From positions 177,296,348-177,360,347 of the forward strand of contig CM024753.1 in NCBI GenBank assembly GCA_014218235.1: DNA of 64,000 bases. The letters are read 5' to 3'. The notes below the pieces were generated by a model. That model saw only the letters and a list, made by a program, of their open reading frames with translations, was not told where the DNA came from and did no database searches. Source of the stretch: Colocasia esculenta (Eukaryota > Streptophyta > Magnoliopsida > Alismatales > Araceae). The first letter of the stretch is position 1; every line of letters begins with the position of its first letter. Of this stretch, positions 23,348 through 34,449 are shown one piece after another. A program made the translations under genes and the position numbers.

Positions 23348-24631
23348 GATTCAAGGGCAGATTGTATGTTCCAGCAGACGTCAGGCAAGAGCTGTTGTTG
23401 AGGCACACCAGTTGAGGTAATCTATTCATACTGGCTCCACCAAGATGTACCACAACTTGCGGGGACTCTTTTGGTGGCCCAAAATGAAGAGAGATTTAGC
23501 TGAGGTTGTTGCTTGTTGCCTTACCTGTCAGCAGGTGAAGGCAGAGCACCAGCGTCCTGGTGGTGAGCTTCAGTCGTTACCCACTTCTATATGGAAGTGG
23601 AACACATCACCATGGACTTTGTTGTCGATTTACCTCATACCTCGCAGGGTCACGACAGTATACGGGTGATCGTCAACCGTCTGACGAAGGCAACATGATT
23701 CTTACCAGCTAGATCAGCATGGTCAGTGGACAGACTTGCTAGATTGTTCGTGGACCGAGTGGTTCCGTTGCACGGGACCCCGGTCTCTATTGTCTCGGAT
23801 AGAGATCAGAGGTTTACTTCGCACTTTTGGCGTAGTTTTCAGAGAACACTATGCACAAAGTTGAGGTTGAGTTCAGCTTACCGTCCGTAGATAGACGGTC
23901 AATCAGAGAGGACCATATAGACCCTCGAGGACATGTTGAGAGTGTGCTACTTGGATTGGGGCAACACGTGGGAGTCGCACCTTTCCATGGTGGAGTTCAC
24001 TTATAATAATAGCTTTCACTCTAGCATTGGGGTGGCGCTCTACGAGGCTCTATATGGTAGACCATGTCGGACACCTTTGCATTGGCACGAGGTTGGTTAG
24101 AGGCAGTTGTTGGGACCATAGCTTATACAGCAGTGTGCAAATACAGTGAGACTGATCAGGCAGAGACCACAAATGCTGCAGAGCAGACAGAAGAGTTACG
24201 CAAATGTTCGAGAGACCACTATAGTTTGAGGTAGGTGAGAGGGTGTTCTTACAGATCTCGCCAACCAAGGGCATTCTTAGGTTTGTAAAGAGGGGAAAGC
24301 TTAGTCTAAGGTTCGTTGGTCCCCTTCCCATCTTGGAGCGGGTTGGCGAGGTCACGTACAGGTTGGCTCTTCTGCCTGAGTTAGCAGAAGTTCACGACGT
24401 CTTCCACGTCTTGCAGCTGAGAAGATATATGCCAGATCCGTCACACGTGCTTGACTACTCGTAGTTAGAGGTTGCTCCAAACCTATTAGTGTGGTGGACC
24501 ACAGAGTGCAGCAGTTGCGCAGGAGGCAAATCCTGCTCGTCAAGGTCGTCTGGGAGAATCATGTCGGTGACAAGGCCATGTGGGAGCACGAGGATGAGAT
24601 GTGAGAGTATTTTCCGTACTTGTTCGAGTAA
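23348..24631 (+). pseudogene. Ty3/gypsy pol, part 2: integrase and C-terminus
   Basis: Continues the pol frame after the solo LTR. Recognisable pieces: MYHNLRGLFWWPKMKRDLAE and CLTCQQVKAEHQRP of the HHCC zinc-binding N-terminus (about 23445-23560); 'SDRDQRFTS'-like catalytic core in broken frames; 'QTDGQSERT' and 'LEDMLR', with degraded YNNSFHSSIG at about 24000; then RYMPDPSHVLDYS and the terminal YFPYLFE before the TAA at 24629-24631. Stops and frameshifts interrupt nearly every motif. The integrase would join cDNA to chromatin in the nucleus; this copy cannot. Confidence 0.85.
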
Positions 24632-24671
24632 CTGGTATGCTTGCTTGCCTTCGTCCACCATATTTTCATTT

Positions 24672-24711
24672 AATTTCGAGGATGAAAATTGTTTTTTTTG
24701 TTGGTTAGATT
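24672..24711 (+). other. Polypurine-tract region of the Tekay element
   Basis: 'tttcgaggatgaaaattgtt' before the 3' LTR is the degraded form of the conserved 'TTTCGAGGACGAAATTC' tail that precedes 3' LTRs in this lineage. Confidence 0.7.
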
Positions 24712-27524
24712 TGTAATATTCCATCTTCCTTGGTCAGCCACCTCTGTTGAAGGTAGTGACAAGTCGAGTCATCGCTTTCTGAAGGCGACAACATGGTTGT
24801 CTCATTATGAATAGGAACACAACGGATCAGTCATTGTGTTCACCTTCTGACAGTTTATGGTCGTTGCATACTGTTCTTGTTGTCTTGCTACTGGGACAGT
24901 TGGGACACGTGTCGGGGCGCATGTAACCTAAAAGTGACATGTCAGCCGTCACGTTTAGGGTAACTAGGGCTGCAAACGGGTCGGGTTCGGAACCGGAAAC
25001 ACAGATTCCGATTCCGATAACCGAAATATGATTCCGATTCCGATAAGAATGGTTAGTTCTGATTCCGTTCCAATTCCGATAACATTACCGAAACTGAAAT
25101 TCCGATAAGGTAAGGTGTTTACCATAATTTTACCTTGAGTTTATGATAATTTATCGGAATAACCGATACCATTCTGATTATTTTTTCAATTCTGATTCCG
25201 ATTCCGATAACTTATCGGAATATCCGATACCGATTCCGATAAGCTATCGATATCATATTCCGATTCTGAAACCGATAATTTTTATCGGAATCGGGTCGAA
25301 TATCGGAATATCGGGTTCCGTTTACACCCCTAAGGGTAACAAGCATGCGGGGTGACACGTGGCAAGTCCAATTGTCTGGTCTGACCAAGCCTTTGAGGTC
25401 GCGACAACATGGATGTCACCTTCAAGTAGGTCGTGACTTCGTCATCGCTTTCTAAAATCAGAGCTTTTTATAAGCTAGGCCATCAGAACAGACTTCTTCT
25501 TCTTCTTTTCTCCTTCTTCCCTTCCTTCCTCCATCGCCTCTGTGTGAAACCTCCCTGTGGGGGAGCTCTCGAGGGTGTTCTTGGTGGGTGTGGTGTCTCC
25601 AGCTCGTTGCCTCTCCTCTAGCGTGGTGCTCCCTTCGACATGGCGGCCTTCCTTTTTGACATGCGACCTCTTCTCCAAGGTGTAGGAGGCCGGACATTGC
25701 ACATGGACAGTGTGAGCGTGGAGCTTGGAGTGAGGAGGAGAAGGCCATGCACACTAGAAGACCCCAACGGGTTGGCTCTTCATTTTGAGGTAGGGATTCT
25801 CAACCTTCCCCTAGTTCCAGCATGCTAGGATCTCATTTCCCCTTCTCCAAGCCTTGTAAAATCCATGCTAGGTGTTGGAATGAATGTTTGGATTCTTTGA
25901 TTTTGCATGGGGTTGGGGCTTTGAGTGATCTCATAAATGTGCATGTGAGGTTTCATGAGTGTAGATCCTTCACATTGTCATACATGGGTGTGAATGAGGG
26001 TGGTTTGCACTCCTAGCATGTGTACTTGTTGTTCTCCATGCTCGCCTCCCTCTGTGCACACCAATTTTGCCATTTTGGGGTATTTTTGGAGATCTTGGGT
26101 AGACACCCAAGTCTCTGTCTGTAGTCGCGATAAGGTCCATGTCACGATCCAGAACGCGACGCTACCCCTGTCACCTTCTGGCTTCTAGTAGTGACACCCT
26201 CCCTATCGCATTCTAGTTGCGACAGGGGGTGCGTCGCCTTCTAAACAAGGTCGCATCAGGCTGGGTGTCGCATTATGGTTGCGACTACCACTTCTTCACC
26301 TCCTCTGAGAAAGCGACAATGACCTTGTCGCCTTCTTAGACAGAGAGTGACATGCACCTTGTTCGGAGTCCGTTCCACTGTGTCTCTGAGTTTCTTGGCA
26401 CTTGTGTTGTTCCTAGCATGGTCCTACACTAGTCGTTCGTCTGGTGCTTGGCACTGGAGGGCTTGTTTCGTTAGAGGTTGTTACTATTACCTGGGACCCC
26501 CGTCCTTGTACACCAGTTGAGGGAGTTCTGCAGATGGAGGGCGTGCTCGAGTCACTGACTCTGATAACTGAGGGGAAAATGGTGGTGAACAGCGATGTTG
26601 AGTCATTTGCAGAGCTCTCTTGGTTGGTCTGGGACGCCGAGGTGGTTTGGACGTTCTTCTGGCGCAGATTAACTAGTTCTTCTCATTGCCTCACTCTACG
26701 TGGTTCCAGTACCATTTAGAGGGGCCAAGCATGGGATCGTAGTCCAGCCAAACTACGGCAGTTGTGCGATTACTTTCGTTTCGCGGTCTCACTCTGATGG
26801 GAGGTGGCAGACCCAGACTGGTGGTCAAGGGTAAGACACGTGGCGCTCCCTACCGGTTGACTAGTGGTAGCTATTCTCCGTGGCTAGTGTCTTTATTCAA
26901 ATAGATTCCTTCTGTTTGTGTTTGCAGCTTGGGGTTCATCCAAGTGCCGTGGTTATACGAGTTTCCGGTCCTGACGTGTTTAGACCGATGGCCTGTGATT
27001 TACTTTCCGTTTATGCACTTACTTTGTTAGTAGAATAGATTATCTTACTCACTTTCTTTTAAAACTTATATCTATTCTATTTGTTAGAACCAGTGGGAGA
27101 TTGGTAGTCCCTACTGAGCTTCTTCGTGAAGCTCATTATTTCCTTTTCAGGTGAGACTTTACACCAGCACTTTCTGCGGCAGGTAGAGGAGACTGGGTTG
27201 TAGTAGACGGCATCTTCTTTGAGCAGTGTTTCCTTTGTACTATTTGGGTCTTCACCCTTAGGGTATGCCCCTAAGGGATCTGTTATCCCCTCTTTTCAAC
27301 ACTTGTATCTTGTTACTTGGGATTATATTAGACTCGTACCTTGTGGTCGACATTTTTCTTCACTTGTTAGTACACTTTTTAGTACTTGTCGTCGTTAGTT
27401 ATTTCCCTTACATATATTGTTAGATTGGTCTGTTAGCTCTTCTGGGTCTTTGGGTCCATAGGCGGCTGCATCGGTGGTCAAGTTCTCGGCAAGAGCTAGG
27501 GGTCTAGATGTTGGGGCCGTTACA
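24712..27524 (+). repeat. 3' LTR of the Tekay element
   Basis: 2813 bp including a 368-bp MITE. TGTAATATTCC...GGCCGTTACA. A TATA-like 'agctttttataagc' is at about 25463-25476. Related to the solo LTR at 20377-22636. Confidence 0.85.
24965..25332. mobile_element. hAT-type MITE
   Basis: 368 bp with terminal inverted repeats TAGGGCTGCAAACGG and TAGGGGTGTAAACGG (right end on the minus strand). The flanking 8-bp duplication is perfect: AGGGTAAC at 24957-24964 and 25333-25340. An 8-bp duplication and TA/CAGGG-like ends are diagnostic of hAT elements. There is no coding sequence. The interior is a chain of GATTCCGATAA / TTATCGGAATC units in both orientations, so the element could fold on itself. 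Confidence 0.93.
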
Positions 27525-28854
27525 GTGCACCATCAACATTAAACCACGGCCGGAGGGGGCACACCGGCTTCCCATTGTTGTTCGAGAGGCTACGGCCCTT
27601 CTTCCCTTCGTGTGACTTTGGGGATCACCGTGAAAAGACCTCCTCGTAGAAGGAGGGCTAGCGTTGGGAGGAATTAGATTGTTGATAGCTGTGGAGCCGG
27701 TCAAAGTAGGAGGCATTGAAAGAGGAGGAGGAAGGGGAGGCAATGTTGCCGCCAAAGAACAAGCAGAGGTGAACGTATGGGGCGGCCCACCAAAGACGTC
27801 ACAGAAGGCGTCGGGTCTAGGTTACCATTGTGTTTGCTTGATGGACCTCTGACTTGGAACCACCGATCTAATGGATATCTGCTATGACCTGAGAGAGAGT
27901 GGTTTGGTTATTTTATGCAAAAAAACTAACCCTATGTTTGTTGACATTTTCCTTCTATTCCGTCATGGGAGGTAACGATGAGGTCTTTGGGGATATTTTT
28001 ATCATGTAAGATGGATATATAAAATATTATAATTTTAAAATAAATTTTCACGGAATTCAATTTCTAAGAGAGATATTTATGGAGAAAGCCCCCGAAGAGT
28101 TTCTCATATATTTTGTGTGAGTACATAAAATGATATGAGGAGGCCACTGGCATGTGCAGTAAAGTTGTGTCATTTCTTGACATCGAAAGTTGGAATTTGA
28201 CTGTCTGAGGATCTTGAGTTGGTCCCCAATCCTCATAGTGACGAGTGTCAGATTTTCACCATTGGGTTGTCCCAACTGGCCTTTTTCTTTCGATGGGGTG
28301 GGGAATCATAGATGTAGGTTTCGTGTTAATTTTAATTGATAAGGTAGATGAGATGGTGTATTAATTGATGGTGCCTCAAAGATGCTTGGTGTTTGATTCT
28401 TTTTTCTCTAGAGACGGTAACTTGTTTGTTCATTGGGCGTCAAAATCATCTACTTAGAAGAGCAGGGATCGAAATCATGTGAAATTCTCTAGAATATTGT
28501 ATAAATTAATAGTAGAAATCCACCGAAAAGGCGAGCTTTTTTGCCCCCCACAAAACGCAATAAAGTGATCATAAGGAAAAACCCCATCTTACATCGGTCT
28601 AAGGAGGGGTCTAAACCACGGATCTTGGGCACCATACATCGCCAACCAATCGAGCTAGTTCAGTGGAGTAGCTTTTGGATACTTTTATACAAATGATAAT
28701 ATTTATTTTAAGATTAATTTTATAATTATAAGAAAAAATTAATTAGAAATCATTGATAGTAGGTAGACTTATTTCCTAATCCTTGTCAGAAAAATATGCA
28801 CCAAATAGTCCTCTCTCTTTTGGTGGGTTTTAATTTTTGATCCTTCGGAAAATT
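27525..28854. other. Unassigned sequence
   Basis: Flank of the Tekay element; no gene recognised. A proline-rich 83-codon minus frame (27504-27755) crosses the LTR border and is not credible. 28560-28690 read on the minus strand has tRNA-like boxes (TAGCTCGATTGGTTGG and GGTTTAGACCCC spaced about 40 bp), so a tRNA-derived SINE remnant is possible. Confidence 0.35.
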
Positions 28855-28948
28855 TATAATCAATCAATATGATCTTTCTTCACCAATTGATAAGTTCATC
28901 AATTGGAATAACTTATAACACCAATTAGAACACTTTGTCAGTAATCGA
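28855..28948 (+). repeat. Fragment of a copia A/B-family LTR
   Basis: 'gatctttcttcaccaattga' through 'cagtaatcgattg' matches 61080-61170 and 57255-57340 of element B's LTRs. Both edges are abrupt. Confidence 0.7.
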
Positions 28949-29103
28949 TTGTGTAAAGCAGTAGTTGTAGTCCGTTAAAGTAGGACTGATAAACAAACTC
29001 ATACTAGTCAAAGTGTAACTTCGACAAATAAAATAGTACTTGTACAGTCTTAAAATAATAGTTGTAGCGTGTTAAAGTAACAGTTGTTATCTATTAAAAT
29101 ATT

Positions 29104-29226
29104 TTTTTTTTATAGATAAGTTGGTTGGAGATAGGGAGAAATGAAGAGAAGGCGCGGGATCAATCCCCCGCCCTCCCGACTCCCCCCCTCCATTTGGCAG
29201 GGGGGGAAACCACCGTGCCATTTGGA
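29104..29226 (-). mobile_element. Probable SINE
   Basis: About 120 bp flanked by AAAATATT on both sides (about 29096-29103 and 29227-29234). Read on the minus strand it ends in a run of nine or more A and contains GGATTGATCCCGCGCC, close to the tRNA B box (GGTTCGANTCC). A terminal poly-A, an 8-bp direct repeat and a B box together suggest a tRNA-derived SINE; the A box is weak. Confidence 0.55.
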
Positions 29227-29836
29227 AAATATTAGTTGTAGTATGTTAAGACCACCATTTAGGAGACTTAAAGTGACAATATTAGTTAATATACACATCA
29301 TAGTAGTTAAAGTGCAGGTTATAGTATATATGTTAAAGAACTTGTTTCAAGCAGTGAAAGTGTATGTTATTATCTGTGAAAGTAGTAGTAGTAGTCTGTT
29401 AATAGAATATTAATTGTTGCCTGTTAACATCATAATTACAGAGTTTTAAAGATACTGTGTTATGCACTTTAAACACTTGACACGTTATGTTAAAAGTAAA
29501 TGTCGTCCACTTGTACAGCATTCCACCAGCCAATGAGAGTCAATGAGTTATGGTGGACAAGGCAGGACCTTCGGAATTATATATGCAACAGATAATTGCC
29601 CACTTCACTTTATATTCTTACTTGATGTGTTACTTTATCTAAGTACGTCTTATGTACTTTAACTGAGCAGAACATTTTCTTTGATGGTCTTCATGAATAT
29701 GTTTCTTAACTCGCTCAAATATGTACTTAAACTATGTTGAACAGTTACTTTAACTCTTTTTAATTTGCACTTTAATTGATTTCATCTGTTACTTTGACTT
29801 GAGTAGAACATTTACCTGAACTCTCTTCATAATGCA

Positions 29837-30081
29837 GCCCCTCGTCATCACAGTTCCTGTCCGAAGTCTCCAAAAAGTAAACCGTTCATGAAATGAGTAC
29901 TGGTTTCAATGTGTACACGCACGAAGCATCAGCCGGAAATGCGACCAATCGCCCCCACTCCGTCAATACATATGGTAGGCCAAGTATTTAGGGATAAAGA
30001 ACGTTTGCAGTTGGAGTTAACTCATCATGCAATGACTCACAGATTCGAGTGGGAATATTTGAAGAATGACTTCGTCCGTTT
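29837..30081 (+). pseudogene. MULE transposase pseudogene, 5' piece
   Basis: An intron-like acceptor 'cataatgcag' precedes this exon. The translation from about 29960, MVGQVFRDKERLQLE and then FEWEYLKNDFVR, is the N-terminal DNA-binding domain of MuDR-type transposases (VGQ-F-----L---V--YA---N-----). The exon is cut at 30081 by copia element B. Its continuation, 'RLTIKCKDP', starts at 61486 in the same codon phase. Target duplication: CGTTT (30077-30081) and CGCTT (61486-61490), one C-to-T difference. Confidence 0.85.
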
Positions 30082-30317
30082 TTTGGTCCTCCGACGGCAA
30101 GGACTAAAGCATCTAAGCGCGGAGTGAATAGGTGAAAATAGAAATATGTAAGTAAAATTATCATTTTAAATTTTGGTTAGTAAATAAAAATATGTGCAAT
30201 AAAAATTAAAGGAGCGAAAACATAATCACACAAGATACAAAAAATTTTATCTTGGTTTGCTCCTTCTAAAAAGAAATCTTACGTCCAGTCTCCAAAAATA
30301 TTTGAGATTTTACTAAC
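30082..30317 (-). repeat. Terminal piece of element B's 3' LTR
   Basis: 'ggtcctccgacggcaaggac' through 'tttgagattttactaac' matches 59481-59718. It is cut at 30317 by the Tat composite. Its first bases have lost the TG. Confidence 0.88.
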
Positions 30318-30413
30318 TATGGTGGCCATTTCTAGCCACCTAAGTTCGCAAAGCCCATCATGGCCCATCATGATCCTACAGGCGGGCGTGGCCCCTCGGC
30401 GAGGTGCTACGTG
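30318..30413 (+). repeat. Start of the Tat-like 5' LTR
   Basis: 96 bp, TATGGTGGCCATTTC onward, identical to 43696-43791 apart from three transitions. Interrupted by the CACTA end at 30414. Confidence 0.92.
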
Positions 30414-30870
30414 CACTACAAGAATACTGGAGATTAGCTACGGACACAATCGGTAGCTAATCGGTAGCTAATCTGTAGCTAAACATTATAGCTACCGATT
30501 AGCTACGGATTCGCTACGGATTATGGTTGTAGCTAAAAGTTGGCCGCTAAATAGCTACAGACAATTTTCATAGCTAATCCGTAGCTAATTAACTACGGAT
30601 TAGCTAGAAATAATTCCGTAGCTACTCCGTAGCTAATTAGCTACTAATTAGCTAGAACTAATTCAGTAGCTACTCCGTAGCTAATTAGCTAAGGATATTT
30701 CTGCAGCAAAGTTGAAGCTAAATTTAGCGATAGAATAGAGACGGAAAATATCTGTAGCTAATTCGTAGCTAAATATAGCTACAGATTAACTACATATAGT
30801 TCCTTAGCCAATCCGTAGCCAATTAGCTACGGATTAGCTACGAATATTTTTGTAGCAAATCCGTAGCTAA
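30414..30870. repeat. CACTA subterminal repeats
   Basis: Many direct and inverted copies of a TAGCTACGGAT-like motif, in clusters such as 'ccgtagctaattagctac'. In CACTA elements such motifs bind the TNPA-type protein. Confidence 0.88.
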
Positions 30871-31339
30871 ATTAGAAACCCAAAAAAAACATAAAATTAA
30901 TTTTCTTGTGACTTTTTTTACATGTACTTGCAAACCTGCTCTTTCATTCAGTAAAAACATACAACCACACACATTCGCATATCATACATCACATTTTTTT
31001 ACATGTATCTGCAAACCTGCTCATTCATTCAGTAAAAACATACAACCACACACATACACATATCACACATCACACAAATACAAGCATAAATCCATAATTA
31101 CAATGTCATAAGAATGTTCACAACAAATGTAAGATTGTTTTCTAAAAATATAAAAAGATAATGATAATGTGCTCCTAATCGTCATGAATATTGAGATTCT
31201 CATCCTTGTCATCATTTGCTTCACGAGTCTCAATAGCATGATCAGGAGCAGGAGGGGCCTACAAATAAGAAAGTGAAATAACATATATCACATGAATATG
31301 TAAATAATCAGAATAATATGAAAAATAATTAAATATATA

Positions 31340-33508
31340 CATACATGACTATCACTAGAAGAAGCCACGCTACTAGGAGATCTCAGACCAACACCCATAG
31401 TTCGTAAAGTAGGGACCAGAGTTTGTGCTAACCAATTGTTTAATGCATCAAAAATAACCTCACGAACTTGGTGGGTAGGGTGTGAGATAGAGTCACCGCA
31501 GTGTTAGAGCCATGTGAGTCCTGAGAGGAGTTGATGATGCCACCAGCATCTAAACCACTCCCAAATCCGAATACCCGACCTTTTTTGGGCTGACCAGTTG
31601 CAGCCAACCAAGCCGTGGGATCGAACTCAGGATGTTGTGTAGAGTCATCACCATGTTTGTCTACCATTTGATCTACGTATGTCTCCTACAAAATATTAGA
31701 ATTTTAATTTGTTAATAATCTAAAACATATATGAACATTGAAGAACATTCAATATATAAATTGTAAAAAAGAAATACATATCATCACCTCTTTCGCCTTC
31801 TGTGAAACAAAATCGCCTGTGTTTTTTCTTCGGTGTGTATGTTCAAATAACTCCTTATAAGACACAGGACCGCCTTTTTCTTTCTCCTATAAGAATAAAT
31901 ACAATAGTAATATGAATTTAAACACTATGAATATACTAAAGATTAAATATATGAGATTTAACCATTTTTCTCTTCTGTCTCCCAAAACTTATGGAGCCAC
32001 TAGTGTGCAAAGTAGCTTCAGGCATTTTAGTTCGATTTTCTGCAGCAATCCTAGAGCGATGTCGAAAGTGCTCTGTCGCCCACTGGTCACACATAGTGTC
32101 CCAATAATCTCTCCTGATACTGGGTGGTCCATGACCTTTCCACATCAATGGATCATCAAAGTTTCCAGTTGTTTTCTTTGCTGCTGCCTTATGCTTATTA
32201 AGATAATCAGTGAAGCGATTGGCAGCAATCTTGTCCCATGCAATTCTTGCATCCGCCACCTCCCTCTTAGTCGCAAAACGGTAAGAAGCCTGGGCACAAT
32301 TTAACAAAATTAGTTTACAAAAGATAATGTCATTAAAAAAAAGCAAGTATATGATAATAATGTGAAGACAAAATAGACTCTACCAAAAATGTCTGGAATA
32401 AGCTATCCAAAACCTCTCTTGGGTACTCCTTCCATTGTGCAATTGGCTCGGGGAGATATTGAAGCAATGCTTCGAGTCACGTCTTGCGGCTCGAACTTCA
32501 TCCTGCATGATATATATATTTTTCATTTTGAACAACAAAATTAGTAGATATATATATGAAATGGAAATGAATAAATTAAACTAAATACTTACGGTCTACC
32601 ATCACTGTAGATAAGTGTAATCAACTGTCTTCTATCAGTCTCTGGGGGACCAGAGTCAGAACGATTGACTACTGAGGGCTGGGATCCTGCAAGTGGTATA
32701 ATTAGATATGCCTATCTATAATGAATACATTTAATTAACATACCTGAAGACACAATTGGAGTCGGAGGCAAAGGTTGTGCTGGAGGCGAAGGCAAAGGTT
32801 GGGCGCCTGCAAGTGATTTGATTATACATCTATAATTGCAATGAGCAAAATTAAAATGTATACCTAGAGGCACAAATGAAGGCAAAGGTAGAGGCGAAGG
32901 CAAAGGCTGGGCACCTGCAAGTGATTTGATTATACATCTATAATTGCAATGAGCAAAATTAAAATGTATACCTGGAGGCACAAATGAAGGCGAGGGTAGA
33001 GGCGAAGGCAAAGGCTGGGCACCTACAAGTGATTTGATTATACATCTATAATTGCAATGAACAAAATTAAAATGTATACCTAGAGGCGAAGGTAGAGGCG
33101 AAGGCGAAGGTAAAGACTGTGACTGGGATCCTGCAAGTGATTTGATTAGATATTGATAATTACAATAAGTAAAATTGAAATGTCTACCTGTAGTTGGAGC
33201 CATAGGCGAAGGCGACGGCTGCACTGAAGGCGGACGCAGAGGTAGAGGTTGATTATTAGACTGGGATCCTGTAATTGTTGATAAATAAAACTAAACTTAC
33301 TTGTTACATTATATAAATGAAGAAGAATACAATGAATATTTGTACCTGTCCCCTTACGTACAATGCCTCGACCCATAGCTTGAGATCCTATAGGAAAAAT
33401 GGTTAAAATCACTCGATACATTAAATTAGCTAAGAAGTTAATGAATAGTATGCAACAGATATATATACCTGTCCTGCTACCTAAGACACCTCGACGTCCA
33501 CGAACCAT
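31340..33508 (-). CDS. CACTA accessory transposase (TNPA-position gene, Transposase_24-like)
   Basis: A multi-exon gene on the minus strand. It starts near 33508 with MVRGRRGVLGSRT, followed by several short proline/serine exons; then 'RSDSGPPETDRRQLITLIYS' (about 32680-32590); then 'LEALLQYLPEPIAQWKEYPR' (about 32490-32400); then at 32300-31970 'YRFATKREVADARIAWDKIA', a W-K-HGPPSIRRDYWD segment, and R-RSRIAAENRTKM ending in SGSISFGRQ. The last two blocks are the PF03004 Transposase_24 signature. Later exons read KGGPVSYKELFEHTHRRK (about 31870) and 'FDPTAWLAATGQPKKGRVFG' (31690-31440). The gene lies downstream of TNP2 on the same strand, as usual in CACTA elements. The protein is expected to bind the subterminal repeats in the nucleus. 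Exon borders are inferred by eye; a frameshift exists at about 32480. Confidence 0.7.
32715..33190 (-). repeat. Tandemly duplicated exon-intron units in the CACTA accessory gene
   Basis: About four units of about 108 bp. Each holds a proline-rich coding block (AQPLPSPLPSPSFVPPG) and an intron-like block starting GTATACATTTTAATTTTGC and ending CACTTGCAG on the minus strand. The 'introns' are also in-frame open, so a 36-residue repeat protein is an alternative reading. Confidence 0.78.
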
Positions 33509-34449
33509 ATTCTGTTGAATAATTCAATTGTTGATTTAAGTCAAAGTAAAGTTAGCACAGGAACTAAAGTTAGTCAAAGTAAAATCAGACATTACACATA
33601 AATAGTGGCCATGCTCGTTAGCTTAACCATGAAATCAGAATTGGGGAACTGGAGAATCAATACAGAACCATATCAAAATCAGATATTTGGAAAAAAATTG
33701 TAAAGGAGTGGAAGGGTTAATAAAGAGAAAGGATACCACCACTCTAACAAAAAATTGTAAAGGAGTGGACTGTTGTATTGTGTACAGCTCACTTTGATAC
33801 CATGTTAGAGCATCCAAAACAATCAATTATCTTGTGAAGGGGCCCATTTCCTTAGCTCATAATTCATACATATGCAGCCAACATGGCACTTGACAATAAC
33901 CAAGATGAAAACTTGAGACCGTGGGGGCCAGCAGTGGGGGACATCACATGGTAGATGATCTGTCACAACAGCCACTTCTATTATCTTCCTTTTAGCTTTT
34001 TCTATCACAGTGTAGTTTACAAGAAATCTTGCCTGTGTTCCCTCCCCCCCCACCCCAACACATTTGTGTCAGAAGAGGGAACTGAATACCAAGAGTATTT
34101 TCAAGAGCCAAAGGTAAACCACATGCAACAGGGGTTGGGAGCCTGGGAGATAGATGCAAATCACAAAAATGATGTTGTTAGCTTTCAGCTTCTATTATCT
34201 TCTTCCTCCTCCCAGCCCCAAGACTGCCATGGATGGCCTCATCCTTCCCTTAAATAAGAACCCAATTAAGGAAGGAAATTCTAACCACACTCCAACCCAA
34301 GTTTCTGCCTACCCTTGCCATATCCAGCCAAACTAAAAAAGAGGAAGTCTGGCCACCCTTCCACTCCTTTGCAAGTTATAACTCAAGAAATAGAAAGTAT
34401 GGTTGAACTCTTCATTGCTGGTCCATTTTGAACCCTGCACAGATGTTTA
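33509..34449. other. Intergenic part of the CACTA element
   Basis: Lies between the TNPA-position gene and the 3' end of TNP2. Small open frames on both strands, none recognised. It may hold the last TNP2 exons or untranslated sequence. Confidence 0.35.

Larger units (their letters stand above)
16541..27524 (+). mobile_element. 5'-truncated Ty3/gypsy (Tekay/Del-like) retrotransposon
   Basis: Order seen: protease, reverse transcriptase, RNase H, (insertion 18495-23347), integrase, chromovirus-type C-terminus, polypurine tract, 3' LTR. The polyprotein ends with EDEMR and YFPYLFE in adjacent frames just before the stop at 24629-24631, typical of Tekay/Del chromoviruses. The 3' LTR is 2813 bp (24712-27524), TGTAATATTCC...GCCGTTACA. 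The 5' LTR, PBS and gag are missing, and the left edge abuts an unrelated LTR-like fragment near 16541, so no target duplication can be defined. Many stops and frameshifts show long decay. Confidence 0.88.

Noticed and set aside
27504..27755. Proline-rich 83-codon minus-strand ORF
   Set aside because: It crosses the 3' LTR border of the Tekay element and has no known counterpart.
28560..28690. A functional tRNA gene on the minus strand
   Set aside because: Only A- and B-box-like motifs are visible; no cloverleaf with acceptor stem could be drawn.
32712..33224. A 170-codon ORF as a stand-alone repeat protein
   Set aside because: Its repeats coincide with GT...AG intron-like blocks of the CACTA accessory gene, so I treat it as part of that gene, while noting the alternative.
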